Source: Vibrio sp. UBA2441
Lineage (GTDB): Bacteria > Pseudomonadota > Gammaproteobacteria > Enterobacterales > Vibrionaceae
Reading direction: 5' to 3'
Length of the DNA: 64,000 bases
Assembly: GCA_002342685.1 (NCBI GenBank)
Contig: DDQN01000003.1
Location: 4,070 to 68,069 of the forward strand
Below, one piece after another: positions 45,206 through 54,184 of this stretch; position 1 is the stretch's first letter, and every line of letters begins with the position of its first letter. The notes below the pieces were generated by a model, which searched no databases, was not told the origin of the DNA, and saw only the letters and a program-made list of their open reading frames with translations. The translations under genes were made by a program, and so were the position numbers.

Positions 45206-46051
45206 TTAACCTTTTTGTACCGCTGCTACTTCATCTGCAAAGCTCATTTCTGCAGCTTTCTCGATGCCTTCACCAACTTCTAAACGAACGAAGTTAGTTA
45301 CTGTAGCGCCTCTCTCTTTAAGAACTGCACCAACAGTTTTCTTAGGTTCCATCACGAAAGCTTGACCAGTTAGAGAAATTTCGCCAGTGAATTTCTTCAT
45401 ACGGCCAATAACCATTTTCTCTGCGATCTCTTGAGGTTTACCTTCGTTCATTGCGATGTCAACTTGAACAGCTTTTTCTTTCGCAACTACGTCTGCTGGT
45501 ACGTCTTCTGGGTTAAGGAATTCAGGACGTGAAGCAGCAACGTGCATAGCAACGTGCTTAAGTGTTTCAGCTTCGCCTTCACCAGCAACAACAACACCGA
45601 TTTTCTCACCGTGACGGTAAGTAGCAAGTGCAGCACCTTCAACGTACTGTACGCGACGGATGTTGATGTTCTCACCGATCTTAGTGATAAGTGCAATACG
45701 AGTCTCTTCGAACTTAGCTTGAAGAGCTTCAATGTCTAGTTTTTCAGCTAGAGCAGCAGTCGCTACTTCGTCAGCAAATGCTAGGAAACCTGCATCCTTA
45801 GCAACGAAGTCAGTTTGACAGTTTACTTCAAGAAGAACTGCAACGCCGTTTTCATCTTTAATGATGATTGCGCCTTCAGCGGCAACATTACCAGCTTTTT
45901 TAGCTGCTTTTGCTGCGCCACTTTTACGCATATTTTCAATCGCTAGCTCAATATCGCCATCAGCGGCAACAAGTGCTTTTTTACATTCCATCATGCCAGC
46001 GGCTGTGCGCTCGCGAAGTTCTTTTACTAGAGCAGCAGTAACAGTTGCCAT
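45206..46051 (-). CDS. tsf: elongation factor Ts
   Basis: A 281-residue guanine nucleotide exchange factor for EF-Tu (E. coli 283). N-terminal UBA-like TAALVKELRERTAAGMMECKKAL; core with VLLEVNCQTDFVAKD, the Asp-Phe pair that opens the EF-Tu nucleotide site; C-terminal module follows. It is downstream of rpsB after 133 bp that contain an attenuator-like hairpin. Confidence 0.98.
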   Translation of the reverse strand: MATVTAALVKELRERTAAGMMECKKALVAADGDIELAIENMRKSGAAKAAKKAGNVAAEGAIIIKDENGVAVLLEVNCQTDFVAKDAGFLAFADEVATAALAEKLDIEALQAKFEETRIALITKIGENINIRRVQYVEGAALATYRHGEKIGVVVAGEGEAETLKHVAMHVAASRPEFLNPEDVPADVVAKEKAVQVDIAMNEGKPQEIAEKMVIGRMKKFTGEISLTGQAFVMEPKKTVGAVLKERGATVTNFVRLEVGEGIEKAAEMSFADEVAAVQKG

Positions 46052-46082
46052 TCTCTATTCCTCAGTTAATTCCGGATAAGAT

Positions 46083-46115
46083 AAAAATCAGGGGCCCTTA
46101 ATATTGGCCCCTGAT
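46083..46115 (-). terminator. attenuator-like hairpin between rpsB and tsf
   Basis: On the minus strand ATCAGGGGCC, 9-nt loop, GGCCCCTGAT, then TTTTAT. A partial terminator in this position would set the lower level of tsf relative to rpsB, as known for the E. coli operon. Confidence 0.8.
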
Positions 46116-46184
46116 GCTAACTATATCTTAGCTTGTATTAAGACAAGGTCTTTACCAAGCTAAGTATGACGTCAGAGTCCGCTA

Positions 46185-46922
46185 TTATTCAGCTTCTTCT
46201 ACGAAACCGTCTTTTTCTTCAACAGCCGCAGTTACTACGTCTTGGTTACGACCTTCTTTAACAGCGTCAGCAGCAGCGTTCAAATAAAGTTGAACAGCGC
46301 GGATCGCATCGTCGTTACCAGGAATGATGAAGTCAATACCATCTGGGTTTGAGTTAGTATCAACCACAGCGTAAACTGGGATACCTAGGTTGTTAGCTTC
46401 TTTAACTGCAATGTGCTCGTGATCAGCATCAATTACGAATAGTGCGTCAGGTAGACCGCCCATATCTTTGATACCACCAAGAGATTTCTCTAGCTTCTCC
46501 ATTTCGCGAGTACGCATTAGAGCTTCTTTCTTGGTTAGTTTATCAAAAGTACCGTCTTGAGCTTGAGCTTCAAGTTCTTTTAGGCGTTTGATAGACTGAC
46601 GAACAGTTTTGTAGTTTGTTAGCATGCCGCCTAACCAGCGGTTGTTAACATAGTACTGGTTGCTGTTGATAGCAGCTTCTTTAACAGCTTCAGATGCAGC
46701 GCGTTTAGTACCAACAAATAGAACTTTACCTTTTTTCTCGCCAACTTTAGCAATTTCAGCTAGAGCTTCGTTGAACATAGGTACAGTTTTTTCTAAGTTG
46801 ATGATATGAACTTTGTTACGAGCACCAAAGATGAATGGTTTCATTTTTGGGTTCCAGTAACGAGTCTGGTGACCGAAGTGAACACCAGCTTTAAGCATGT
46901 CGCGCATTGATACAGTTGCCAT
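46185..46922 (-). CDS. rpsB: 30S ribosomal protein S2
   Basis: A 245-residue ribosomal protein. It begins MATVSMRDMLKAGVHFGHQT after AGAGGA, and contains NPKMKPFIFGARNKVHIINLEKT and the coiled insertion around residues 110-150. A longer in-frame start (46976) reads back into the untranslated leader and is rejected. In E. coli, S2 represses its own operon by binding the leader; the leader upstream here has matching conserved sequence. Confidence 0.98.
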   Translation of the reverse strand: MATVSMRDMLKAGVHFGHQTRYWNPKMKPFIFGARNKVHIINLEKTVPMFNEALAEIAKVGEKKGKVLFVGTKRAASEAVKEAAINSNQYYVNNRWLGGMLTNYKTVRQSIKRLKELEAQAQDGTFDKLTKKEALMRTREMEKLEKSLGGIKDMGGLPDALFVIDADHEHIAVKEANNLGIPVYAVVDTNSNPDGIDFIIPGNDDAIRAVQLYLNAAADAVKEGRNQDVVTAAVEEKDGFVEEAE

Positions 46923-47050
46923 TTTAAAATCCTCTATGGGGTTAGGCCTCCACATACCCCATGTGTCCGACTTCACTCACTACTCTTTGAATAGTAATAA
47001 AGCACCCCGGAACATGTGTCGGTACGTGTGTGAGATTAAATTAAATTATA
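46923..47050 (-). promoter_or_regulatory. rpsB leader with predicted promoter
   Basis: A possible -10 TATAAT lies at 47050-47045 on the minus strand, giving a leader of about 115 nt. Near the start codon the leader contains GTGGAGGCCTAACCCCAT, closely like the E. coli rpsB leader, where it forms part of the S2 autoregulatory structure. Identity of the promoter is inferred. The rest of the 46923-47306 spacer must hold the map promoter, which I could not place. Confidence 0.55.
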
Positions 47051-47306
47051 TATAGAGCAAACCAGTGTCGCCGATGATTTCTCATCAAAGAAAACTGTTC
47101 TGAACTCCGGCGCGCTTTATACCACAAAAACAGGTGCCATTTCCAGTAAAATTCTGTTCTTTAAACTGAGGAGGCTAGCAAATTAACCATAGATATAACC
47201 TCTATTCATGCCAAATGATAACGGAATTCAATTGCACTTAGGCACCTCACTGGTAGAATGACTTTTATTCGCGTAGAAAAATGCGCAGTAGCGTCGAGAT
47301 ATTTAG

Positions 47307-48170
47307 ATGACAATTAAAATTAAAACAGAGCAAGAAATTAACAAGATGAGAATAGCGGGCAAGCTCGCAGCTGAAGTTCTTGAAATGATTGAACCTTTCG
47401 TAAAACCCGGCGTAACAACAGAAGAATTAGATCAGATTTGTTACAAGTTCACCATTGATAACGGTGCCTATCCTGCTCCGTTAGATTACCATGGTTTCCC
47501 TAAATCCATCTGTACATCAATTAACCACATTGTATGCCATGGCATTCCTGCTACCGAAGATGCAACAGGAACAACTGGAAAATCAAAACCTGCCGTATTA
47601 AAAGATGGCGATATCGTTAATGTTGATGTAACTGTCATTATTCCAGATGATAAAAATGCATCACTGGAAACTCGTCCTGCGGGTTATCATGGCGATACAT
47701 CGAAAATGTTTTATGTCGGCGATGTATCACCAGCGGACAAACGCCTTTGTATCGTTGCACAAGAGTCACTTTACACCGCAATGCGTAAAGTCAAACCTGG
47801 AATTACCGTTGGCGACATTGGCACCACGATTCAAAAATACATTAAAGGCATTACTCCACGCTTTTCGATCGTTAAAGATTTCTGCGGACACGGTATTGGT
47901 TATGAGTTTCACGAAGAACCGCAGGTCGTTCACTACAAAAACAATGATAAGCGCCAGCTACAACCAGGCATGATATTTACTATCGAACCAATGATTAATT
48001 CCGGTAAATTTGGCTGTAGTGTTGATGCCGAAGATGACTGGACTGTATATACTGGTGACGGTAAAAACTCAGCTCAATGGGAACATACAATCTTAGTCAC
48101 TGAAAATGGCTGTGAAGTGCTCACACTACGCAAGGAAGAAACCATTCCTCGTATCATGGTTAATAAGTAG
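47307..48170 (+). CDS. map: type I methionine aminopeptidase Map, long form
   Basis: A 287-residue enzyme removing initiator Met from nascent proteins. Metal ligands: Asp in VNVDVTV and HGDTSKMF, His in FCGHGIGYEFHEEP, Glu in IEPMI and in WEHTILV. Compared with E. coli Map (264) there are extra residues in the ATEDATGTTGKSKPAV and PDDKNASLETRPAG loops flanking the first metal Asp. I believe other Vibrio copies share this. It diverges from rpsB and lies upstream of glnD. Confidence 0.96.
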   Translation: MTIKIKTEQEINKMRIAGKLAAEVLEMIEPFVKPGVTTEELDQICYKFTIDNGAYPAPLDYHGFPKSICTSINHIVCHGIPATEDATGTTGKSKPAVLKDGDIVNVDVTVIIPDDKNASLETRPAGYHGDTSKMFYVGDVSPADKRLCIVAQESLYTAMRKVKPGITVGDIGTTIQKYIKGITPRFSIVKDFCGHGIGYEFHEEPQVVHYKNNDKRQLQPGMIFTIEPMINSGKFGCSVDAEDDWTVYTGDGKNSAQWEHTILVTENGCEVLTLRKEETIPRIMVNK

Positions 48171-48192
48171 TTAAGTAATCGTCACTTATCTT

Positions 48193-48236
48193 AAAGTGCT
48201 CCTTATTTGTTGAAATACGAATATTAAGGGGCACTT
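48193..48236 (+). terminator. imperfect hairpin after map
   Basis: AAAGTGCTCCTTA at 48193-48205 can pair, with one mismatch, with TAAGGGGCACTT ending at 48236. No T run follows, so termination strength is uncertain. Confidence 0.4.
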
Positions 48237-48424
48237 CATTCTTGCTTCGCACTCCATTGAACTAATTAAATTTTCATTTTAAATGAACCATTATTTTTTC
48301 CCGAAAAGTAATAACTTCCCTATTTAAGGCTTCTTTTTTCCTGTTATTTTGTTTAAGCGATTTTATTTCAACAATGCTACTGGTACATTGTGAGGAGTAT
48401 TAGGAAATTGCATGGATGCGTTAA

Positions 48425-51049
48425 ATGCCCTACTTATCACCTCTCAAGTTCGAAGACTCTACAATCAATCCAACATACATAAAGCAGCAACTGGATAAAG
48501 TTACCGATTCACAAAAAGAGGCTTTTTTAAATCGCCACTCTGTCACTGACCTCGTTTTTGAACGGTCAAATTATATGGATCAATTGCTGCAGCGTTTATG
48601 GCGTTATTATCAATTTTCTTCCATTCCAAGCTTAAGTTTAATAGCCGTTGGTGGTTATGGCCGAGGCGAACTACATCCACTTTCTGATATCGATATCCTC
48701 GTCTTAACACGACAAGAACTCAGTGATGAAACAGGTGCAAAAATCAGTGAATTTATCACTCTACTATGGGACTTAAGATTAGAGGTTGGCCATGCCGTTA
48801 GAACCCTAAATGAGTGTGCCGATGTTGGTAGAGAAGATTTAACCGTCGCTACTAACCTGCAAGAAGCACGTTACCTATGCGGCAGTGAAGAGACATTCCA
48901 CCAATTGAAGATGCTGGTACATTCCGAGTCTTTCTGGCCCAGTGAGCGTTTCTATCAGGCAAAAATCGAAGAGCAAAAAAAACGACATGCCCGCTATCAT
49001 GATACTACCTATAACTTAGAGCCCGACATTAAATCCAGCCCGGGAGGTTTACGGGACATTCATACTCTTGGTTGGATAGCGAGACGACATTTTGGTGCGA
49101 CATCTTTATTTGAAATGAGTAAACACGGTTTTCTAACCGATGGTGAATACCGAGAGTTGCAAGAATGTCAGGATTTTTTATGGAGAGTACGTTTCGCTCT
49201 TCATATTGAGCTCAAAAGATATGATAACCGTCTAACCTTTGCACATCAGGCACAAGTTGCCGAACACCTTGGATTTACCGGTGCGAACAATATACCGGTA
49301 GAAATGATGATGAAAGAGTTCTATCGGACACTGCGTCGGGTAGCCGAGCTAAATAAAATGCTGGTTAAGCTTTTTAATCAAGCCATACTCGACGAAGGTG
49401 AAACGGTAGAAGCCGAAATATTGGATGATGATTTTCAGCGCCGTGGCGCTTTAATTGAGGCGAGAAAGCCCGCGCTATTTCAAGCTAGGCCTGAAACCAT
49501 ATTAGATATGTTTATTCATATTGCCAATGATTCCAGCATTGATAGCGTCGCCCCAGCAACGCTTCGTCAACTAAGAACAGCCAGACGACGTCTAAACAAA
49601 TTCTTACACACTATCCCAGAGGCTCGTGAAAAGTTTCTTACACTCTGTAGGCACCCTAACGCGCTGAACCGAGCATTTACTCTGATGCATAAGCTAGGTG
49701 TACTCTCCGCTTATATTCCTCAATGGAGTCAAATAGTCGGTCAAATGCAATTTGACCTTTTCCATGTTTATACCGTGGATGAACATAGCATGCGGTTGCT
49801 TAAGGGATTGCACTCATTTAGCCATGTAGAAAACCACCCTAAACACCCGATTTGTTGTGAACTTTATCCTCGAATCCTAAAAAAAGAGCTATTAATTATT
49901 GCTGGCATATTCCACGATATCGGTAAGGGAAAAGGGGGAGACCACTCAGTTATAGGCGCCGTCGAGGCATATAATTTTTGTATGGAACATGGCCTGTCTA
50001 AACCGGAAGCTAAACTAGTCTCTTGGCTAGTTCGCAATCACCTGCTCATGTCAGTCACGGCACAGCGACGTGACATATACGATCCAGACGTCATTGCAGA
50101 ATTTGCAAAACAAGTCCGTGATGAGGAGTACCTTGATCATCTTGTTTGTCTAACCGTTGCCGATATCTGCGCCACCAACCCTGAACTGTGGAACAGCTGG
50201 AAACGAACGCTGCTTGCAGAACTTTATCACTCAACTCAAAGAGCGTTAAGACGTGGGTTAGAGAACCCTGTCGATGTCAGGGATAGAATACGCCATAATC
50301 AACAACTGGCATCAGCGTTATTACGTAAAGAAGGTTTTTCTGCACGGGATATCGAGCTACTATGGCAACGATTTAAAGCGGATTATTTCTTAAGACATAC
50401 TCACAAGCAAATCGCCTGGCACGGCACTCATATATTGCGTCATGATGATGAAATTCAAACCCTTATCCTAATAAGTCGTAAAGCCACCCGTGGTGGTTCA
50501 GAAATATTCATTTATGCAAAAGACCAACCCGCATTATTTGCCACCGCAGTGGCGGAGCTAGACAGGCGAAACTTAAACGTGCATGACGCACAAATTATGA
50601 TCAGTAAAGACGGGTATGTGCTGGATACATTTATGGTACTTGATCAAAACGGTGATCCTATTGAAGAAGAGCATCACCCAGTATTAATCGATAGCTTGCA
50701 AAAAGTACTTAAAGACACGAGCAAGAGAAAGATGCGTTTGCGTAGAACACCACGTAACCTAATGCATTTTAATGTAAAAACCAGAGTTGATTTTATTCCA
50801 ACAAAAACAAAAAAACGAACCCTGATGGAGTTTGTTGCATTGGATACTCCAGGTCTATTAGCGACCGTCGGAGAAACGTTTTCTGAGTTAGACATACACT
50901 TACATGGAGCAAAGATAACTACCATGGGCGAACGAGCAGAAGATTTATTTATTTTAACTTCTTCTGACGGCGGAAGGCTTACCGAAGATGAACAGCAAGC
51001 ACTAAGGGATACTTTAGTCAAAAATGTTTCAGAACTAGCCCCTCAATAG
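48425..51049 (+). CDS. glnD: bifunctional uridylyltransferase / uridylyl-removing enzyme GlnD
   Basis: An 874-residue sensor of glutamine that adds UMP to, or removes it from, Tyr51 of PII. N-terminal nucleotidyltransferase motif GGYGRGELHPLSDID near residue 80 holds the metal Asp pair. The linked GlnE-like domain follows, then the HD phosphohydrolase (IFHDIGKGKGGDHS, about 495-510) and two C-terminal ACT domains (about 695-775 and 805-874) for glutamine binding. All catalytic motifs are intact. Its substrate GlnB is encoded at 25254-25592. Confidence 0.97.
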   Translation: MPYLSPLKFEDSTINPTYIKQQLDKVTDSQKEAFLNRHSVTDLVFERSNYMDQLLQRLWRYYQFSSIPSLSLIAVGGYGRGELHPLSDIDILVLTRQELSDETGAKISEFITLLWDLRLEVGHAVRTLNECADVGREDLTVATNLQEARYLCGSEETFHQLKMLVHSESFWPSERFYQAKIEEQKKRHARYHDTTYNLEPDIKSSPGGLRDIHTLGWIARRHFGATSLFEMSKHGFLTDGEYRELQECQDFLWRVRFALHIELKRYDNRLTFAHQAQVAEHLGFTGANNIPVEMMMKEFYRTLRRVAELNKMLVKLFNQAILDEGETVEAEILDDDFQRRGALIEARKPALFQARPETILDMFIHIANDSSIDSVAPATLRQLRTARRRLNKFLHTIPEAREKFLTLCRHPNALNRAFTLMHKLGVLSAYIPQWSQIVGQMQFDLFHVYTVDEHSMRLLKGLHSFSHVENHPKHPICCELYPRILKKELLIIAGIFHDIGKGKGGDHSVIGAVEAYNFCMEHGLSKPEAKLVSWLVRNHLLMSVTAQRRDIYDPDVIAEFAKQVRDEEYLDHLVCLTVADICATNPELWNSWKRTLLAELYHSTQRALRRGLENPVDVRDRIRHNQQLASALLRKEGFSARDIELLWQRFKADYFLRHTHKQIAWHGTHILRHDDEIQTLILISRKATRGGSEIFIYAKDQPALFATAVAELDRRNLNVHDAQIMISKDGYVLDTFMVLDQNGDPIEEEHHPVLIDSLQKVLKDTSKRKMRLRRTPRNLMHFNVKTRVDFIPTKTKKRTLMEFVALDTPGLLATVGETFSELDIHLHGAKITTMGERAEDLFILTSSDGGRLTEDEQQALRDTLVKNVSELAPQ

Positions 51050-51063
51050 CACATTCAACTATA

Positions 51064-51087
51064 GCGAGATCGCAAAAAACGATCTCG
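51064..51087 (+). terminator. hairpin after glnD
   Basis: CGAGATCG and CGATCTCG pair around a 7-nt A-rich loop just after the glnD stop. The following T run is poor. Confidence 0.5.
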
Positions 51088-51221
51088 TTCACAACTCTAC
51101 TTTTTGGATGAATTATCAACTATCTACCACGCAATTTGACTGCTACAGTTAAATTCAGTTAATTCCTGAAATTAACCTACACTTATTCAAACCATTAACA
51201 CGATTGTTTATGAGGTAACCT

Positions 51222-51605
51222 ATGTATCCAAACCTAACTGGTCTGGGAATTCATGATCCTAAACAAATAGAGCGTTACTCACTACGCCAAGAAGCTCACA
51301 AGGACGTGTTAAAGATTTACTTTCACAAACAGAAAGGAGAACTGTTTGCGAAAAGTGTTAAGTTCAAATATCCAAGACAAATCAAAAAAGTTTTGGTGGA
51401 TAGCGGTACACATCAGTATAAAGAAGTCACTGAAATAAACCGGAATTTAACCCTCATCATCGATGAATTAAATAGCATTACACGGCCAGAAATGCTGCAA
51501 GAGAAAGATCTCAAACAGAAAATTCTTTCTGACCTGCGCCATTTGGAAAAAGTCGTTTCAAGTAAGATCCATGAGATTGAATCGGATCTAGAAAAATTGA
51601 AGTAA
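51222..51605 (+). CDS. DUF3461 family protein
   Basis: A 127-residue soluble protein with an N-terminal beta-containing part (MYPNLTGLGIHDPKQIERY, DVLKIYFHKQKGELFAKSVKFKYPR) and a C-terminal helical half of coiled character (about 75-127). It matches DUF3461, found in Vibrio and Pseudomonas after glnD. Function is unknown, and the conserved linkage to glnD is only suggestive. Confidence 0.8.
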   Translation: MYPNLTGLGIHDPKQIERYSLRQEAHKDVLKIYFHKQKGELFAKSVKFKYPRQIKKVLVDSGTHQYKEVTEINRNLTLIIDELNSITRPEMLQEKDLKQKILSDLRHLEKVVSSKIHEIESDLEKLK

Positions 51606-51644
51606 TTATCAAATAGCACTCCAATTGCCCCTGTTTTTTGTCCT

Positions 51645-51671
51645 AGCCACCAGTTTAACCGGTGGCTTTTT
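51645..51671 (+). terminator. terminator after the DUF3461 gene
   Basis: AGCCACC (51645-51651), 9-nt loop, GGTGGCT, then TTTT. It is oriented for the plus strand and lies between convergent DUF3461 and truC. Confidence 0.8.
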
Positions 51672-51686
51672 AATCCTCGCCTAGGT

Positions 51687-52403
51687 TTATATTACCCAGC
51701 TAAACTCAGCCATCAAATTACGCCAAACCTCATCAAATTCAGCTTTTAAACAAACCTCTTTGTCCGTAAACGGATGGATAAATCTCAGCTCAGAGGCGTG
51801 TAATAATAAACGGTGAGCTTGATAGTTTTCGCGGAATAATCGGTTATGTTTTCCATCACCATGTGACGTATCACCAACGATAGGATGCCTTAAATGGGCC
51901 ATATGACGACGCAACTGATGTTTTCGTCCTGTTTTCGGTTTCATCTCCACTAAACAATATCGGCTGGTCGGAAATAGGCCTGTAGAATAAGGGACTTCTA
52001 CTTTATCCAAGGGTAAGTATTCAGTAATGGCTTCTTTTGCTTCTACTTCTTTGCTGGCAAATTTATCCGCAATTTTATCCAGCTCTTCTTTAAGCGGATA
52101 ATCGAGTACGGCCCCCTCTTCAATCCACCCCCGAACGATTGCATGATAGGTTTTTTGCATTTCATGATTAGCGAACATCGGCATGACTTTAGAAGCAATT
52201 TCACTAGAGAGCGCAAATACCAACACGCCAGATGTAGGTCTGTCGAGCCTATGCAGAGGAAAAACATGCTGGCCTATTTGATCTCGCAGCGTTTGCATGA
52301 CAAATTGAGTTTCGTGCTTATCCAGCCAAGAGCGGTGTACCAACATTCCAGCGGGCTTATTAACGGCGACTAAATAATCGTCTTGATAGATAATTTCAAG
52401 CAT
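51687..52403 (-). CDS. truC: tRNA pseudouridine(65) synthase TruC
   Basis: A 238-residue RluA-type pseudouridine synthase. Catalytic Asp in HRLDRPTSGVLVFALS, basic KTGRKHQLRRHMAHL, and the N-terminal strand YQDDYLVAVNKPAGMLVHRS. The start is the ATG at 52403, whose A is the last base of the yqcC stop codon (TAATG). A GTG three codons earlier is less likely because GGGAG lies 8 nt from this ATG. Confidence 0.92.
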   Translation of the reverse strand: MLEIIYQDDYLVAVNKPAGMLVHRSWLDKHETQFVMQTLRDQIGQHVFPLHRLDRPTSGVLVFALSSEIASKVMPMFANHEMQKTYHAIVRGWIEEGAVLDYPLKEELDKIADKFASKEVEAKEAITEYLPLDKVEVPYSTGLFPTSRYCLVEMKPKTGRKHQLRRHMAHLRHPIVGDTSHGDGKHNRLFRENYQAHRLLLHASELRFIHPFTDKEVCLKAEFDEVWRNLMAEFSWVI

Positions 52404-52714
52404 TAGCGACACTCCCAGTCTATGGCATGCAATAGTTCTATCAGTTCTGCCTTATCGCTCTCGGATTTCCAGACCTCTTCAAAATAAGGGGAAATGCAAA
52501 ATCCTTGTACAACACTCTCTTTCTCTATCATCTCTCTCATTTTCGGTATGAATATCCACTGAAGCCACTGTTGTGGCAATAAGGTATCCAGCGCAAAAGG
52601 TTGTTTGCTTTGCAAAACCGCTTCATCCGGTTGCTCTGTCTCCCATAAACCTGATTTTCGTAAACACTCTTCTGCCTGAATCAGTAACTTCAGGACTGGA
52701 ATTGTCTCTGCCAT
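52403..52714 (-). CDS. yqcC: YqcC family protein
   Basis: A 103-residue small helical protein of unknown function. KLLIQAEECLRKSGLW, then FALDTLLPQQWLQWIFIPKM, match the YqcC family. It overlaps truC by one base and is translated first, exactly as in E. coli. Further upstream in E. coli lies csrB; here two DUF genes intervene before csrB. Confidence 0.88.
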   Translation of the reverse strand: MAETIPVLKLLIQAEECLRKSGLWETEQPDEAVLQSKQPFALDTLLPQQWLQWIFIPKMREMIEKESVVQGFCISPYFEEVWKSESDKAELIELLHAIDWECR

Positions 52715-52800
52715 TGCCTAAATCTGCTTAACCACCTTGAAATTTGCGCTAAGAGTACCATTTATTAACCAAAGACCAATAGAGTAAATGAGCTGAGCAA

Positions 52801-53853
52801 ATGGAAAACATTCATACCTTAACTGAGTTGCTGGAAAACAGCGGCTGTGAATATAAAATTTTTGATTTAGGGCGGCGAATTCTCACCATTCCTAATACGG
52901 TATTTGCTAAGGTGGAACAAGGACAAAAGCCCTACCCTTACCCCCTACAAAGACATGCTCATATTGCTATTGCTTACTGGAATGAAAAAAAGCAACCTTG
53001 GATCTGGTTCTTAAAGTTTTCTTTAGATGAAAGAGGGCTTCTTAAACAAGCCGACATTGGTAATTTCATCAAATACGTTGTTGAGGCTATGGGAACCCGT
53101 TTAAACAGCGACTTAGACGAAAATCAACAACAAAAACTTGCCAATAATCCATACACGTTCAAACCATCTGAAGATAAAATGGCGGTATTTCATAGTCAAA
53201 TCAGAGCTAGCTTAGATATGCCCACCAGCCAGTATTATGAACATGCCCAACATTACTTTTCTGGTGGACTAGGGTGGGAAAAGTGGCAAACAGTTGGTTT
53301 GCAGGGTATTACTGATATCTGTGCTCGTCTAAAACATGAACAGAATAGCGTACTTATTCGAAAAGCACTGGCTCACCTTCCAAACGAGCCTAAGTATGCT
53401 TTACTTGGTGTTTTAGAACATATCGATATACCACAAAAACTAGCCAACCGAATTTTAGAGTTGGCATATAAACAAATTCAAAGTTCTGAACCCGATCTAT
53501 TTTTGCTTTCAGCTTATATTCGTTCGCTTGCTGGCTCAGACAAAAACAGCTTACAAGCAATCATAGAAAAAGTTCTTAAAAGCCCTAGGTTAAGCCATCA
53601 GGAAGTACTCATTGCCATCGCGGGACGTGTCTGGCACGCGCTAGAAGATGACCACCTTGCTCAGCAGTTTTTATTACGCCTTGCTCAAACAGGTAATCAG
53701 ACACTCTTTAATCAGATTTTTGCCGATCTGGTTATGCAACCTTCATTGCGTATGGTTATTTTACCATTGCTTCACAGTACCCCTTCTGAAGAACTGACTA
53801 ATGCACTAGTTAACCTTCAACAAAGTACAAAATCAGGAAACCCAAATTCATGA
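52801..53853 (+). CDS. DUF3549 family protein
   Basis: A 350-residue soluble protein. Its N-terminal domain (HTLTELLENSGCEYKIFDLGRR) resembles the DUF3549 opening. Helical repeats fill the C-terminal two thirds (about 150-345, many ALxHL / LxxLL-type helices, HEAT-like by eye). Function is unknown. Its stop overlaps the start of the DUF3301 gene by 4 bp (ATGA), so the two are translationally coupled. Confidence 0.8.
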   Translation: MENIHTLTELLENSGCEYKIFDLGRRILTIPNTVFAKVEQGQKPYPYPLQRHAHIAIAYWNEKKQPWIWFLKFSLDERGLLKQADIGNFIKYVVEAMGTRLNSDLDENQQQKLANNPYTFKPSEDKMAVFHSQIRASLDMPTSQYYEHAQHYFSGGLGWEKWQTVGLQGITDICARLKHEQNSVLIRKALAHLPNEPKYALLGVLEHIDIPQKLANRILELAYKQIQSSEPDLFLLSAYIRSLAGSDKNSLQAIIEKVLKSPRLSHQEVLIAIAGRVWHALEDDHLAQQFLLRLAQTGNQTLFNQIFADLVMQPSLRMVILPLLHSTPSEELTNALVNLQQSTKSGNPNS

Positions 53854-54152
53854 TAAGCAATTTGTTCGCCATACTAGGGCTATGCTTTCTTTGTTTTCTT
53901 TTTTGGCAGCAAAGACGACAATCTGAGCTAGCAAAAAATGCCATTGCAAAGCGATGTCAAAAACTGGATCTGCAATTACTTAGTGTCGCATTAAAAGGGC
54001 ATAAAGTTAGAACCGCAGAGGGAAACTGGATATGGCATACTGTCTACCATTTTGAATTTTCAGCGCTCGGTGATGACGCCTATCAAGGACGACTTGTTAT
54101 GCAAGGTTTCCGACCTATGCATTTCAATATCCCCCCATATAGAATGCCATAA
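53850..54152 (+). CDS. DUF3301 family membrane-anchored protein
   Basis: A 100-residue protein with one N-terminal membrane helix (about residues 4-20, LFAILGLCFLCFLFW) and a soluble domain (about 35-95) with conserved YHFEFSALGDDAYQGRLVMQG. It matches DUF3301; function unknown. The stop codon lies at the 3' end of the convergent csrB RNA gene, whose terminator U run overlaps it. Confidence 0.78.
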   Translation: MISNLFAILGLCFLCFLFWQQRRQSELAKNAIAKRCQKLDLQLLSVALKGHKVRTAEGNWIWHTVYHFEFSALGDDAYQGRLVMQGFRPMHFNIPPYRMP

Positions 54153-54184
54153 AAGAAAAACCCCAATGTTTTCACATCGGGGTT
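54151..54184 (-). terminator. csrB Rho-independent terminator
   Basis: On the minus strand AACCCCGATGT, GAAA loop, ACATTGGGGTT, then TTTCTTTT. Read on the minus strand the stem is fully paired with one G-U. Read on the plus strand the same place is an A-C mismatch and no T run follows, which shows it serves the minus-strand RNA rather than the DUF3301 gene. Confidence 0.92.

Noticed and set aside
45487..45732. Minus-strand frame inside tsf
   Set aside because: Alternative frame of a highly expressed essential gene with Leu/Ser/Thr-rich shadow composition.
46923..46976. 18-residue extension of ribosomal protein S2
   Set aside because: It lies in the conserved untranslated leader; AGAGGA supports the ATG at 46922.
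54157..54184. Terminator of the plus-strand DUF3301 gene
   Set aside because: Plus-strand pairing has an A-C mismatch and no T run follows; the minus-strand reading is fully paired with a U run, so it belongs to csrB.
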